Shown here piece after piece: positions 37,000 to 50,800 of a stretch of DNA of 64,000 nucleotides (the stretch's first letter is position 1; each line of letters begins with the position of its first letter). The DNA lies in NCBI GenBank assembly GCA_905183005.1, contig CAJJDO010000051.1, positions 248,001-312,000 of the forward strand, in the 5' to 3' direction. Source of the DNA: Paramecium pentaurelia. Taxonomy: Eukaryota > Ciliophora > Oligohymenophorea > Peniculida > Parameciidae. The notes beneath the pieces were generated by a model that saw only the letters and a program-made list of their open reading frames with translations, searched no databases and had not been told where the DNA came from. The translations under genes and the position numbers were made by a program.

Positions 37000-37356
37000 A
37001 TGAGGTTCTAATAGACATATAAATAATACCCAATAGGAACATATACAGATTAAATTGGAAGTTAAAATGATAAAACTTCATCTGGTTAATTGCAATACTT
37101 AAATGATGAACCTCTAAAGTTGCATTCAGAATACAATATAATGCAATCACCTGTTGCAGGAAGGTTTTACTCATAATTTCTAGCTATTAAAATTTATTAT
37201 TCTTTAGCTGATTATAAGACTGACTATGGATCATAAACATATTCTTATTCAGGAGCCATAGCTGTTTCAATGTCTTGTTATTACACATCCTCTTATAGCA
37301 TGATGGGAGCATATGGTGTTTAATAATATTATGCTGACTCTTCCAAAAAGGATTGA
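37000..37356 (+). CDS. Tyr/Ser-rich hypothetical protein
   Basis: ATG 37000, stop TGA 37354-37356, intronless, 118 aa. Begins MRFQQTYKQYPIGTYTDQIG and is rich in Tyr, Ser and Gln (YKTDYGSQTYSYSGAIAVSM; SCYYTSSYSMMGAYGVQQYY). No signal peptide and no known domain. Composition suggests a disordered or structural protein. Confidence is limited because of the very short gap to the divergent gene on its left. Confidence 0.5.
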
Positions 37357-37449
37357 GTATTGACTGCTATTAGAAGAACTAATATTAATTGTATTTTCAT
37401 TATTTAAATAAAAACGAATAATCTCAAACTATAATATTTAAATACTATT

Positions 37450-38195
37450 TCATTATTCATCATCTTTGATATTCAAATCTTCTGATACATTAGATATCAC
37501 TTATTATGGATAGTAATTCAAATTCAACTGAAGTTATTGTGGATGCATAAAATAACAAAATAGATTTTTATCATCCATTTATTATTACATTTATTATTAT
37601 GCAAGCAAGTATTATTGATAGTACAACTATTATTGATCATATATATTTAATTTATCTTCATCCTTGCCAATCTAATCAAGTATTGGAAACATATATGGCA
37701 TCTATGGAAATTGAAATTAATAATCCTAAAATCCCTGTTGCTATTAATATAATTGTGGCCCAACCATAAATTACTATAGCAGTCCGTTATCATTATATTT
37801 GTCTATTCTATCCTAGTTTCCATTCTCTTTTCTCTTTCTACCAACTCCCTTCTATCTCTTCTTGACCGAATGCACAAAAGGATTGAACTTCTGGTGATGA
37901 GACCTAGAAGATAGAGAAAAAACCAATCTCACCGGCATTATGAAGGACTTCTTGTACCAATAGTTTCACTCATTAATTTAAAAATCTTGCTTGTTTTCTT
38001 TTAATCTTATGATTCCATAACTGTTCTGTGCATATTCAAGAATTCTATATATGTATTGTGTTCCTATTCACTCCAATGTCCTGTTAATTAATTGGGATTT
38101 GTAATTACTCTTTTTTTATTCTTCCTTCTTTACTCACCTTCCTCAGCTTATAAATTTATATCCTCTTATTTAGCCCATATCTCCTCCTAACTCAT
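37450..38195 (-). CDS. Myb/SANT-like DNA-binding protein, Gln-rich tail
   Basis: ATG at 38195, stop TGA 37452-37450; a 29-nt intron leaves 717 nt (238 aa). After a charged N terminus comes a Myb repeat: LTGHWSEQEHNTYIEFLNMH, IFKLMSETIGTRSPSQCRS, HHQKFNPF. The intron splits the CRS codon region at the same place as in the gene at 20882-21245, so the two are paralogues. Behind the domain lies a basic patch (KKRQKGVGRKRKENG) and ~110 residues rich in Gln, Tyr and Met, which could be an activation domain. Likely a transcription factor. Confidence 0.9.
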
Positions 38196-38693
38196 AATTG
38201 CTTCTAATATATATATATATATTTATTATTTAATTAATTAAAATAATCATTCATTTCTCCTCTATTGACTAATCCTTTTGTGATAAAACTGAATTATTGT
38301 GTTGTGAATTGGTTCTTTAAGAATATGTTTTATTTACATGTTGCATCAATTTTATTTGAGTATTTAATAATTCTATTCTTATTCATAATTGCATACTTTT
38401 CTAAAAATCATCCTATATCTAAGTCAATTCAGTAAAATGTTATTTTATTTAAGTAATCTGATTATTCTACTATTTATTTTGATTATTATTAACATTCTTT
38501 AAATTTTCTATTTCTTACATTAAATCCTTCACTAAATTATTATTATTATTATTCTTGTTTGTAAATATTTTCTATATCAAATATAATGTTATTATTGTAC
38601 AATATATAAATAATAATATGTTTACTTCCATTATTATTATATTATTATTTTAATAATAAATAAAACAGATAATTAATTAATAAAATAATTTAT
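38196..38693. other. AT-rich intergenic region
   Basis: About 500 bp between divergently transcribed genes, with (TA)n near 38208-38221 and T-rich stretches. No supported gene. It should hold both promoters. Confidence 0.5.
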
Positions 38694-39445
38694 ATGTAAA
38701 CTGCACCTCCATTCTCACATAATCATTCCAATCCTCTCTTAATGAAAGATGATGTTGGAAAACCTAAACCATCTACATACAATCTTCCCAATCAAGATTT
38801 TATTTATGGATAACCATTATCAAGAGACAAAGAAGGAGCCAAAGAAGGTATATATCATAATATTTAATACTCTTAAGTTACTATGACATGGAAATTTCAT
38901 CAAGAATCTCAAGATAGACTACCAAATAGAGACTTTGCTGAACTCAATAAATAATCAATACACAATGGCTCAGTTAAAGCACATGTAACTGATTTATCAT
39001 TATTTATATAGGATATGTACAAATATAGATAGACTCACGATGCTAGACTTAAATTAAAGAAAGGTACAAATATTCAAGCTATTGAATTACCAGAAGAAGA
39101 ATTTCGTTATGGTCGTAAAAACAGGTATTTCCAAATCCCTATTTAGACCATCTACCCCTATGAAATTGGTAATGGGCAACTCATATGGTATTGAAGCTGA
39201 ATCAACTATTCTGGATAAATATCAATAGAGAGCAGGATCTCAAGTATATATAATATACTTAACCAAAGGATTCCAAATTAGCTTCATCCATGGTCAAAAG
39301 CAATAAGGCTTCTTAATTATTTCATGATACTAATCATAAAAAATTGGCTGCAATATAAGGAGTAGAAAAGAAGGAACCCTTTAAGATGGAGAAATTTAAA
39401 TCTGTCACCCCTAAAATTAATACCAATTTATCAACTAAAAAATGA
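38694..39445 (+). CDS. CFAP77-like axonemal protein
   Basis: ATG 38694, stop TGA 39443-39445; introns of 30, 22 and 25 nt leave 675 nt (224 aa). Blocks typical of CFAP77 (DUF4483): YGQPLSRDKEGAKEVTMTWK, RDFAELNKQSIHNGSVKAHV, KYRQTHDARLKLKKG, EFRYGRKNRPSTPMKLVMGN. CFAP77 is a microtubule inner protein in the B-tubule of ciliary doublets. The family call rests on recalled motifs, so orthology is probable rather than proven. It converges with the OGFr gene, 23 bp between stops. Confidence 0.8.
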
Positions 39446-39468
39446 TTATTTAAAATATTTTATTGAAA

Positions 39469-40479
39469 TCATTAAATTAATGAAATGTCGATCTTTTCCA
39501 CTAAATCCTTATCTACATAACAAAACTTATATGAATCAAAATTTCTATTTTTATCTTTATTAGACTCCATAACCAATATTTCCTCATAATATCTATCATA
39601 TCCACTAAAATACTCTTCATATATTTTAAACTTACCTAAATTTGTTAACTCTCTTTTTAAAAATTAACATAATTGAATTGCATCCTTTCTATGTTTTAAT
39701 ACACTTATAGATGCAAGTATTCTTTTTAATCTTAATAAATTATGAGTATTTTTTAAACAACATAGTTCAAATTAATTCTTATCAATTAATACTAATTCTA
39801 ATTTATAATTAATTTCAGTTTAATCTGTACTCTTATTATTATTTTTGATTTAAATATTATTCAAAGTATTTGTATCTTTTGATTATTAAAATTATTATTG
39901 TAATTATTATAATTAATTAATACCTCTAATATGTTATTAAGATTTTTATTTTAACTATTATTATATCTCAATTTATTCATTAATAGTCTTTTATGGAAAT
40001 ATTTTAGAATTAATCTAATTATTTTTTTCTTAGGTATCTTTAGATTCTTAAATTTTTATATTTTATTTTTATGATTAAGACTACTAATTAATATTATAAC
40101 ACTTAATAGAATCATCATTTTGTGTATCCATAATTACCATTTATTTTAATCCAATACCAAAAAAGCGTAAAATCATTATGTAATTTTTATAATATCTCTT
40201 AAGTATTGTTTCTGATTTAATCATTTATTATCTTTCTATGAGTGTTAATTTATAACAATTTGAATTAAATCTACTTGAATAAAAGTTAGGGAACAGCCAT
40301 TGAATAAAAGAATGATCATACTCTAAATTTTAATAGAATTGTTCAATATTTTGAATTGAGATTTCTTATTATTTTTAAAATTACTCAATAAATGTTCTTA
40401 TTTATGGTTTTACTTCTTGCCAAGTTGCTTTATTATAAAAATCAAAATTTCTCATAATTTCTGGTTATATTGATTGCAT
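39469..40479 (-). CDS. opioid growth factor receptor (OGFr)-domain protein
   Basis: ATG at 40479, stop TGA 39471-39469, intronless, 336 aa. The N-terminal half carries the OGFr conserved region: MRNFDFYNKATWQEVKP, NLEYDHSFIQWLFPNFYSSR with the hallmark HSFIQWLFP, LTLIERQQMIKSETILKRYY, MILRFFGIGLKQMV. The C-terminal ~180 residues are Gln/Asn-rich in the middle and helical at the end. In animals the domain belongs to a nuclear-envelope growth regulator; in protists its function is unknown. No opioid-binding role is implied here. Confidence 0.88.
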
Positions 40480-40575
40480 AACTTAAAATATAAAAAATTT
40501 AATGATTAAATATGTTAAATCATGAAAAAATTCTTAAATTGTGGAGTTTAGGATATTTAAATTGAAAAGTACCTA

Positions 40576-41690
40576 TCAAATCCTATAATTTTTTTTAACA
40601 TAAATTAAGCTCGATTTAATCATTTTAAAAGATTTACAATATTTTATTTTACTAAATGGATAGTATAAATAAATTACAAATTAATTAATGATGATTTATT
40701 GATTATTTAAATAGTTTTCGTTGACAAAATCAGTGATGGAATAAATAAGTGATGAAGATGCTAAAGTATATAAATTGAAGGATGTCATAGAATAGTCATG
40801 TAGACACATTTTCAAAATATAAATACTGGCATCTAAAATATTTTATAAATAAGGACTAAATTTATAATTAATTATAATTACTTATCATTCAAACTAAAAC
40901 ATTAGTAAAAGATATTTTTCAAAAAATCTAATGCTGTTGGAAATGTGATCTCAAAATTCAAAGTTTCTAATATTGTTTATTCCATTTCTTTGATTTTTGA
41001 TCTAGAAATAAATATAAATTATACATTGAATATTCATTGTGACAAATTCTAGTTACAAAATCTTATAAAGGAATTTGATAAATATCTTCAAGTTTAGTAG
41101 CTATAAACATGGAAGTGATACCAATAAGATGAAGTTGATTATCAGTATATTGGAATATGGTTTTTTAGAGGTAATAATCCATAATAGAAATAGATCTGAA
41201 GAATGTAGCATCAGAAGTAGTTTCACTATAATTTCCTAAAACTCCAATCATCCAATTAATCATCTTGGCTCTCAATTAATATGAGATCTTTTAGTTTGAA
41301 AGACTATTTCCAAGGTAGACATATTCACTTATCATTGATGATGAAAAGTTTTAGTGATAATTTTAGTGATAATGTGATTATCTTCTTAATTCTGAATAAT
41401 CTTGATCTTCATTAATAAGTACTAAAATAGAACTATAATTAAATACATAATTGTTAGGCATCCTTTAGGTAGAGGTGGATTAATTTCTAATTTATTATCT
41501 CCTTTTGTTATTAAACTTCAAGTTCTTTAATGAAATTAAGTATTTTTCTTTCTTTTTCTTTTGGTTAAAGATGTTACTTTTCTTATGATTTTGAGTTAGT
41601 TTTGCATGATGATGATTGTGAAAAAAGGTTTTTATTTAACTTTTGAGTCTTTTAGATTTTAAGTTGTGGAGATGTACTTCTTCCAGACAT
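40576..41690 (-). CDS. cyclin
   Basis: ATG at 41690, stop TGA 40578-40576; introns of 25, 23 and 26 nt leave 1,041 nt (346 aa). After a Ser/Lys-rich N terminus lies a cyclin box: LRAKMINWMIGVLGNYSETT, ISIMDYYLQKTIFQYTDNQL, HLIGITSMFIATKLEDIYQI. The second fold has TILETLNFEITFPTALDFLK. The Met-Arg-x-x-Leu start of mitotic cyclin boxes appears as LRAKMINWM, and the usual KYEE is TKLED. It should pair with a CDK. No destruction box is evident in the N terminus. Confidence 0.92.
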
Positions 41691-41817
41691 TGAAAAATTC
41701 CTATCTTATTTCATTAATAAATCAAAATGATATAATCATTTTTGGTTATCTCGAAATTTAGTTAAGTATTTTTTTACTTGCATTTTCTATTTTCACTTAA
41801 CTAAAAATAATTAATTA

Positions 41818-43846
41818 ATGTTATTAAATTATATACTAATACCAATTGTAATTGGGTCATAAGAGTCTTGTCAACATTATATGACATCACTTTTGATGAA
41901 AGCTGAAATTGAAGGTTATAAGAAGCTTCTTGAAGATATTTGGCCATATGCAAGTTTATCAGGCACTAGGTATTATATGTTATTATAAGGTAGTCTTAAT
42001 CAATTTGGAATGTTTGAAACTTGTTTAAGAAAGGGATATTATTATTCAAGTCTTAAAATAGATATGGAACCTATGCCAAGTTATTATGGATTATGTCATT
42101 CAAGAGATTGTACAACAGATGACTTCAATGATGAATAATTATAGTCTGATTTTAAAGAATTAATCAATTCTACAGGAATTTTAGATAAATATAATGTAAA
42201 AATGAAGTTATTCAAGATATCATTAGATGATGCTGATTTTATTTTTTATGATCCTCTAAATTATAAAAAGGATTCAGGTATTATGTTTACATTTACACTT
42301 TTTCTTATTGGAATGTTTTTGATTCTTAGTTGTTTTAATCCAATATTTTGTTAATTGATGAATTTTAAGAGACAAGTCAAAGTATCTATAAATACAAGAG
42401 ATATTGAAAATAATGCAAAACATGATGATGAAAATTAAGGATTGACAAATAATGAGATTACAATAATAAAATAAGTAGAAACAAATAAATCATGTTTCTT
42501 AGATTATTCTATTTAGGCAAGTTATAATACATTATTTACATTTAAAGATCATGATACTAATTTAAGTATAATGGAAGGATATAGATCAATAGGATTTTTA
42601 ATGGTTATTTTTGGTCATTAATTTCTTGATTTAGCTAAATCATCATTTAAATTTGAAATGATAGCTTAATTAAAATCATGGTTATGTCTAAATTTAGTTA
42701 ATATGTTATATAGTGTAGATATGTTCTTTTGGTTAGGTGGTTTTTTTAGTGCTTATATGTTATTTGAGAAAAGTAAAGTGAAATTAGTTAAAAGAAATGG
42801 ATTAACAATATTTGGATTCTTATTACATAGAATATTAAGAATTTGGCCATGTTATGTAGTAGCAATTTTGATTAGTTCATAATTAGTACCTTATATAGGA
42901 GATGGACCAAGATGGTTTATGGCTTTAGATCGTTTTGAATGTGCAACAGGATGGAGAAATTTAATATTTATAGATAACCTATTTTATGATACTTAATATT
43001 GTTTTCCATGGGGTTGGTATTTATCTACAGATATGCAATTATTTATATCTTCTTTGATTCCAATGTTTTTATATGCAAAATTAAATTCAAGAATATCAAA
43101 GGCAGTGATAATATCATTATTAGTAATTACTTAAACTATTGGAACAGTGATGTCATTGTAAAATGAATATTTATTACCTCCTTTTGCATTGACATAACAA
43201 AATATGCATTAGAATTACTATACAAAACCATTTACAAGAGGTCCTCCATATTATTTAGGATTATTATTGGGAGTTTTATATAGAGAAATAAAAGAAAATA
43301 ATATGAATGTATTAAATAAATTATAGGAATATTCTTAAAAGAGATAATTTAAATTTAAATTATTTTGTTATATATTAGGATGTTTAATAATTGGAGGTAT
43401 ATGGTTTGGATGGAGACCAGCTCAATTAAATTATTAAAATTAAGATTATTGGAATAAAACAATATAGAGTATTTGGTTTGCATTTTGTAGATTAGGAATA
43501 GCTATAGGAATGAGTTTATTATCATTACCATGTTTATTTGGAATGAAAGATATGTAAATAATATATAATTATATATATTAGATTTAATTTGACATTTATG
43601 AGAAATAATTATTTTAGATTTATTAACAAGATTTCTTTTTCTGGTTATTTAATTCATTAAATAATAATTTTTGGATTGTTAGGATAATTCTATCAAACAC
43701 CTAATTTCTCATTTGAAACAATATTCACACTTTATATAGGAAATTTGTTTATCACTTTAATATGTTCAATAATATTTTGTTTATTTATAGAGTAGCCTTT
43801 AACAAGAATGGAATATAGTCTAATGAAATATATGTTTAACAAATGA
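41818..43846 (+). CDS. acyltransferase-3 / NRF-6-like multi-TM protein
   Basis: ATG 41818, stop TGA 43844-43846; one 28-nt intron leaves 2,001 nt (666 aa). Signal peptide and a Cys-containing lumenal domain come first (~150 aa), then a TM helix (IMFTFTLFLIGMFLILSCF). The acyltransferase-3 fold follows: DTNLSIMEGYRSIGFLMVIF with a conserved GHQFLD, MFFWLGGFFSAYMLFE, FLLHRILRIWPCYVVAI, PWGWYLSTDMQLFISSLIPM, and the last helices with KISFSGYLIH. The family includes C. elegans NRF-6 and bacterial OafA-like enzymes that acylate lipids or sugars. The substrate here is unknown. Confidence 0.92.
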
Positions 43847-43877
43847 TTATCAATATTGAATGTGTGTTAATAAATAC

Positions 43878-44613
43878 TCATTTATAATTAAGTGCAATAA
43901 ATTTAACTGCTGCTTTCATCATATCTGATTATAATTTTGCATATTGATTAGTTACTGATTAAGGTACATCTCCTCTTGGATCAAAACATTAGATTGCTAT
44001 GATTTTAGTCATCTAAGATTTAATTAATAAATAATTATACTTAATTTGGCTAAGGTATAATGATCCAACCACTTAAATGCATCTCTGCTCTTTCAATTTT
44101 TGGAATTGGAGGTGTTTTCTAATGTATAATTGATTTTGCTAGAATAAATATTAGAAATAGTCATACCACAAACAATTATAATACCATCATTTTATTTATA
44201 CACTTTTTGAACCATAATTAAATCTCTACTACTCATAAATGGAATAGGTGCTTTCATTCTCACATAAACTAATCTTGTATTTGCATCAATCTATTCTACA
44301 ACATGAGCCTATGTTAATATATTATAATAATTAATACAGTTTCCACTTTCTCATCATACATAGGTCTCTTATTCACATCACCTATTAAATCAAGTATTTA
44401 ATCAGGTGTTCTTGCTATTTCTGTTTATGTCCTATTCATAGTTATTCCATTTTCTGGATTCTTTTTTGTATATACAATATATCCATCTTTATTTGAATAT
44501 AATTCCCACATATTTTGTTCATTGATTTCTTACCATTTCATCATTTTATTCTTTGTTTCTAAGGTTTATTAAATATTTATACCATCAATTAATGCTTCAT
44601 AATTTACTTACAT
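43878..44613 (-). CDS. START-domain lipid-binding protein
   Basis: ATG at 44613 (MQVNYEALIDGINIQQTLE), stop TGA 43880-43878; introns of 29, 28 and 28 nt leave 651 nt (216 aa). The whole protein is one START fold: WELYSNKDGYIVYTKKNPEN, IARTPDQILDLIGDVNKRPM, AHVVEQIDANTRLVYVRMKA, PFMSSRDLIMVQKVYKQNDG, ERAEMHLSGWIIIP, and the C-terminal CFDPRGDVPQSV. START proteins hold one lipid in a hydrophobic groove; this is a minimal PCTP-like member. It converges with the acyltransferase gene, 31 bp apart. Confidence 0.9.
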
Positions 44614-44772
44614 TTGTCTAAATATATTATTTAAGTTTGTTATTTGATATACTTATCAATTTTATTTTATATAGAACTCAATATTTAATTCTATATATCT
44701 AATATATTTTATAATATATTATTACATTTACCCCTTTTTATTTTAATAACTTATACAATGATTATGATAATA

Positions 44773-44793
44773 ATATATATATATATATATATA
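44773..44793. repeat. (TA)n dinucleotide repeat
   Basis: About 10 TA units in the 280-bp gap between the START gene and the giant gene. Low-complexity AT sequence; nothing else seen in this gap. Confidence 0.8.
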
Positions 44794-44893
44794 GTATCAA
44801 ATTGAAATAATTTTATTACTTATCAAATAAAATGAAATAGAAAAATAATTATTTGATTAAATAGAAATAATTAAATTATATTATTATATTGAT

Positions 44894-47800
44894 TCAATCT
44901 TTACATGTTTTTGTAAATTTCTAATTGTAGATTTATTGCTATTATAACATTTCTTATGTTTCTTATTATCTCCATTTGTTTCCTATCAATTAAATTTCTT
45001 TTTCATATTATGCTAATGTTGGTGGAGGTTAAACTTATTAAATAATAGATCCTAAGTTATATTTATATATATGATTACCTAATTCTTCATGATAAACTAA
45101 CATTGAAAATTAAGAAATATCTTTAACATTCGATGAACTTAATGTAGCATAATCAAATCTTCCTCTTAAATCTGTATATCCATCTTTATGGAAATTTTCT
45201 TAATCAGATTTATTCTTAGAATATACTTTCACATAAACTTTAGATAAGTATTATCCTTATTAATTAAATACTCTAATTTATCCAGAATCTAACATTGTTT
45301 ATACAAATAAAGATGTTGGTTAATATTTACAAGTAACTGATTTCTATTAACCTTTTATAGTAACAAACAAATTCTCTTTAGATATTTCACTAGGAATTTT
45401 AATTTTCTCTTAAAACAAACTTAATTTATTATAATAAATATTTACTTCTTTTGTATTTCTTAACCAACTAATTTTTGTGTTAAACATACATTTGGTAATA
45501 CAATTGAAAAATCTTGAATTACATTTTTCATAAATGGATTATTAGAAAATAGAATTTCAATATCTAATTTATAATATTCTATTTTCACTTCACATAAATT
45601 TGAAAATGTAATATTTATAGAGTCTCCTTCAATTATACATGTTAATGTTTCTTCTTTCTTAATTAAATCTTGTTATTTTTATTATTATGTTATTTCTAAT
45701 TTAGAAAATTAATTATCTTCTTCTCCATCATATTCAATAAATAAATTAATTATTTCATAAAACATATTCCTCCAATGTATAACAGGATAACTCAAATATT
45801 TTTGGCATATTTCTCTTGCTTTCTAAAAGTTTGGATATCCAGTATAGAAATCTAAATATGCTGATAAATAATCAAATTATAATTGCTATTCTTTTTGTTC
45901 TTCTTCACTAATCTATTAATAAACTGAAACAGCTTCATTGACTCTTTCCTATAATAATAAATAGTATATAAGAACTAATTTATCAACAGTTGAAAATTAA
46001 GGTTTTTCCAATAAATAAATTAAATAATTTGTATATTATTATCTAAATTAAACATTTAATATATTATTCTCTCCTTATTTAAGTTTATGTACTCTTTTAA
46101 TAATTAGTGGATAATATTCTAATACTCTTATAGAATTAATTTCAAATAAAGAACATTTAAAATGTTTAAATTTCTATTTCAATGCAATTTAAGCTTATTC
46201 TGTTAAAAATAATTCTTTCAAACATTCTACATTATTGTGTAATAATGAATAACTAAAAGTGTAATAATCATAAAATTTTCTTTATCTATATATTTCCATT
46301 ACTTAATTATAAAATACTTAATCATTAAATTTATGATATAATAATTTTGGATTAAATAATTTACTATTGAAAATGTTCTTATTCTATATATAATTTAAAA
46401 TATCTTAATTATTATCTGTTGATAATACTTCGTTAATATTTTCTAGATTTACTTTTGGTTTTTAATCATAAACTTAAAATATTTTCTCTTTTGCAATTTA
46501 AATAACTTTACCAAGTTTTGATATATTAGCTGGATATATTGTAAAATTTCCTGATTTTGGAAAATAGAAAAAGTACTTCTATATTTATGTCTAATATGGA
46601 GCACAAGTTAATGTAAATGTTTTAGTTGAAAATGTTGTAAAAACTGGAATTGAACCATTTGGAATTTCAACTAATAATTAAAATGTTTATGATATTGCTG
46701 AACAATTAGAAATAACAATTTTACAACAATATACTTTTTTAATAAAGAATTCATTTAAATCTTATTCAAATTCATTACCATCTTAATCAACTTAATTCTC
46801 TTCATTAATATCAAAAAATGTTTAATTTATTATGATATTTGAATTAAGTTAAACTTCTGCTTCTTTAATTTCTCTTGTAAATATAAGTGCAGAACTTTCA
46901 TAATTAATTTCCAATCCTTTATTTCCAAATTAAGTCTAATTAAATTAAGCAGTTTAAAATGGTAAACTCATCAATGCTAATACACTTAGAATTTCTGTAA
47001 AATTATTATTACAAAATATAAAAGATGAAGGACAGAAATCTTCCTTTAAAAATCCTTTCTATATTGAATGATTCACAAGATCTACATAAAATTCCTATAA
47101 TTTTACTAAATTTTTAAAATCTTATTAATTAACTCCATTTCTATAATGTTTTTCACAATATTCATTTGTAGTTTCAACATTTTAGAAAGTCTTTATTAAT
47201 TTATCCCTCATATTATCATATTTTATAGCTACTTCTTAAGGTTTAGATTTAAACTTCATTTAAGGTAATTTATTTATATTTCCTGTAATTGATGCTTATC
47301 GTTTAATAGATAGATTTATAGATTCCATACTCATAGATTCATCATCTCCTTTCCTATATTCAATACTATCAAACTGCATTACAGATGATTTCTTTTTAAG
47401 TTTAATTGGCATTCTCTAAATCATTTGCTCTTTTGGAGGAACAAAATTAATAAATTCTTATTGTTTATTCTCAAGAACTTCTCCTTTCTCATTTGTAAAA
47501 TCCTTCTCTATTCCTAAAATAGTATCAAAAAGTGTTTTAAATCTATCATCATCTTATTTAATAAGTTTATTATTATTATTATGATTCATATAAAGTGCAA
47601 TTGCTTATGCTTCTTCTTTTTTTTCAATAATTTCTTAAAAGTAAATAACTAATAATGCTTATTCTAATGCATTTAATTATTTAAATAAAGTTACTTAAGA
47701 GTATTTATTAAGAACTATTTAATCTTAAAGTAGAAAGTAATCTATAAATGATTTTTCTATTTTATTTGATATATATTTAGATATATATGTTTCATAATAT

Positions 47801-50800
47801 GCTGGATCTTTAAAATATAAAAATAGATTGAGTTCATCACATTAATGTTAATTATAAAATTTATGTTGAGATTGAATAGTCTCTTAATTCCATTTTAATA
47901 GTTGATTAATGAATTTTTCATCATCAGCAATCAATTTATTATTGCCTATTTTCATTAATTCTTTTTATATTCTAAACAATACATTTAAGTTATCTAAAAT
48001 AAATATTTCAGTTGAAGATATGTCTTAAATTTAATATGGAATCTTAGGCTTTATATGTGTTGTACTACGAAAAGTGGAATAAAATTTATCTTTTGATAAA
48101 GATGACAGATGACATAGATTCTTTGTTTATATTTAACTATTAGATAATGGCAATACTCTAGATATATATGCTTCACTGGTGTAAGCTAAAATAAAAACAG
48201 TAGAATATTATTTTGGTACTTCAAATGAGAAATGATTCTTTTCTTAATTGATTTGAGTAATTAATTTTCCAGGAAAAACTAAAAATTCAGTAAAACTATC
48301 ACATTATTAATTTCCTGCAAATTAATTAGCTGTTTTTCTAAGTTATCTAGGAGATGCACATCTTCTCCTTTCATTTCCTGTTAAATTATGATCTTATTTC
48401 AATATTTATTCATCTTATGTTGTAGTCAAGTCAGCAATAAGTCTATTTAATAGAATTTATGGTTTCTCTAGTGTATTTCCTACATATTTAGTTTAATTTT
48501 TTCTTTCAATTATATATCTTAATTCTTCTGATTATTATAAATTAGATAAATAGATATTATCTCTTAATTCTATTCGAAGATGATTATCAGGACTATTTTA
48601 ATAAAATATTGATCCCATTTATTTATTTATTATTGATAATTCTTTTGGAAAGAAGGTTGTTGCCAAAGCTAAAAATCTAACTTAATTTGATGACACATAA
48701 TCTCCTTCAATAAGAAAATGTTATTCTTTATCAATAATTTTGGTATTTTCTAAAGAGAAATATTTATCATCTAAGTTTTGAGTAATTCTTTTAGTTTATG
48801 TATATATTAAATTATCTGAATGTTTTACATTATTTTCAAGAACATTAAATTGATAAATTACTTTTTATTTAACAAATTCCAGTATATATTATCCTTTCTT
48901 TTCAAATTGTATAATTATTGAATTATTATCCCTTGAAACTTTTTATAAAAGATTCTTTACAGGTAAAAATACTTATTTCATACATTTTGTTTTATAAAAT
49001 AACACATCTTATTCATTATATTTAAGTGTTAATTTTTGTCCAACAACAAATGTTTCTTAATAGTTTTCTAAACAAAAATGATTTGGATTGAATATTTCCC
49101 ATTCCCTTTTTTCAATTTATAAATTTGTAGTAAGTATAGATGAAGATATTTTACTTATATTTTTTAAGAATCCTAATTTAATTTATCCTTACTAATTTGT
49201 AATAAGCTTTTCTTAAATTTAATCATCAATTTCTGAATGTTCAAATTATATTTAAATTTAAGTATTACTATTAGGTTCTCCATTTTTTCCTAATAAATAA
49301 ATTGAGTATCCATCATTTTAATCAAATTTCAATAATTATTTTAAAAATATATGTTAAGATTATCCATGATTAAATTTAACTGAATGAACCTTTTTTAAGA
49401 TTAAATCTTAATCAAAACGCAATCTTTTAATTTTACCTGAAACTTCAATTTCTATATTTCTTAATTATTAAGTAATTGGAAATTTAATTTCTAATGGAAT
49501 ATTACTTTCAAAAATTAGATCTTTAAATGTAAATGTTTATGGAACTCCTTTATCATTAACACATGTTACTAATATTTATTAATCTTTAAAAAATCCAAAA
49601 CCAATATCTTAATTATTAAGTAATAATTTTGGTATAATAATTGTAATAAGTTCTTATCCTAATTATATTTATTCTTCAGTTAATATAAATGCACATAATA
49701 ATTAAAATTATTCAGGTTATAAATTAAGTTATGTTTTTTAATAAAAATCTCCATGTTAAATAATTGCATTATATTTAGTTTCTTATTCTGGAAATGGTAA
49801 TATAATTTCACCATTTTATTATTTATAAAAAGTTTCATTTATCCATAATCCAATTTAATCATCAATTAATTTTTCAAATTTTTCATCAAATATTTCATAT
49901 TTATATCCAGCTGATACAATAGTTTCATGTAAACATAATCTTCCTTTTTCTATTATTGCTCTTGATGATAATCCATTACCAATAAATTCAATAATAAATG
50001 TACCTCTTTCACTTTTTTATATTGATTCAAATGAAAATTCTTTTATAACTTTTTTAATTGGAGGATAATCATAATTAAAATTTATTTCTTCAGTTGGAAT
50101 AAATCCATCTAAACATAAATTTGAAGTTAATTATTCACTTTTTGCCATATAAAAATTTTTCATATTAATTTAAAATATTTTGATTGTCAAATTAGATATA
50201 TTCTTTAATTCTATATAAAGAGTAACTGGATCACCTTTAAAAAAGTATTATTTATTATTATCACATAAATTAAGTATCTTATTATTATTCATTTATTTAA
50301 TTTATGAATTAGTAAAGTATTCAGTTAAATTAGGTACTTCATCTCCTTTATATAAATTACATTCAGCTTTTAACATTTTTAGATAATTAGCTTCTAAATA
50401 TAATTCAAATATGCTATAATTATCATGTAATGAAAAATATTTCTCTAAATATTTCTCTATCATTTTATCAACACTCATCCCTATATAATAATTAAATAAT
50501 AATACATCTCTAATAATTAAATTCATGAAATTCATGCCAAAATGATTAATATTCTCTTCTAATTTTACTTTAATAATCTCTTTATTATTACGTACTATTA
50601 GAATAGAAATCTTTTGGATTTTTTAAATATTCTGAAAACAAATCAAAATCAAAATGTTTAAATTCAATCCCTAATTATAATAATTCTAGTAATATTTAAT
50701 CACTTAATGATCTAAATTTATCTGGTAATGTTTTACTCCATAAATATCCCTTTTTTAATTTAGATAAAAATAAATCTTTATTATCTTAAAAATTTTCATC

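Noticed and set aside
37507..37876. Plus-strand ORF starting MDSNSNSTEVIVDAQNN
   Set aside because: Antisense to the second Myb-like gene; its Gln-rich tail and intron position explain the region.
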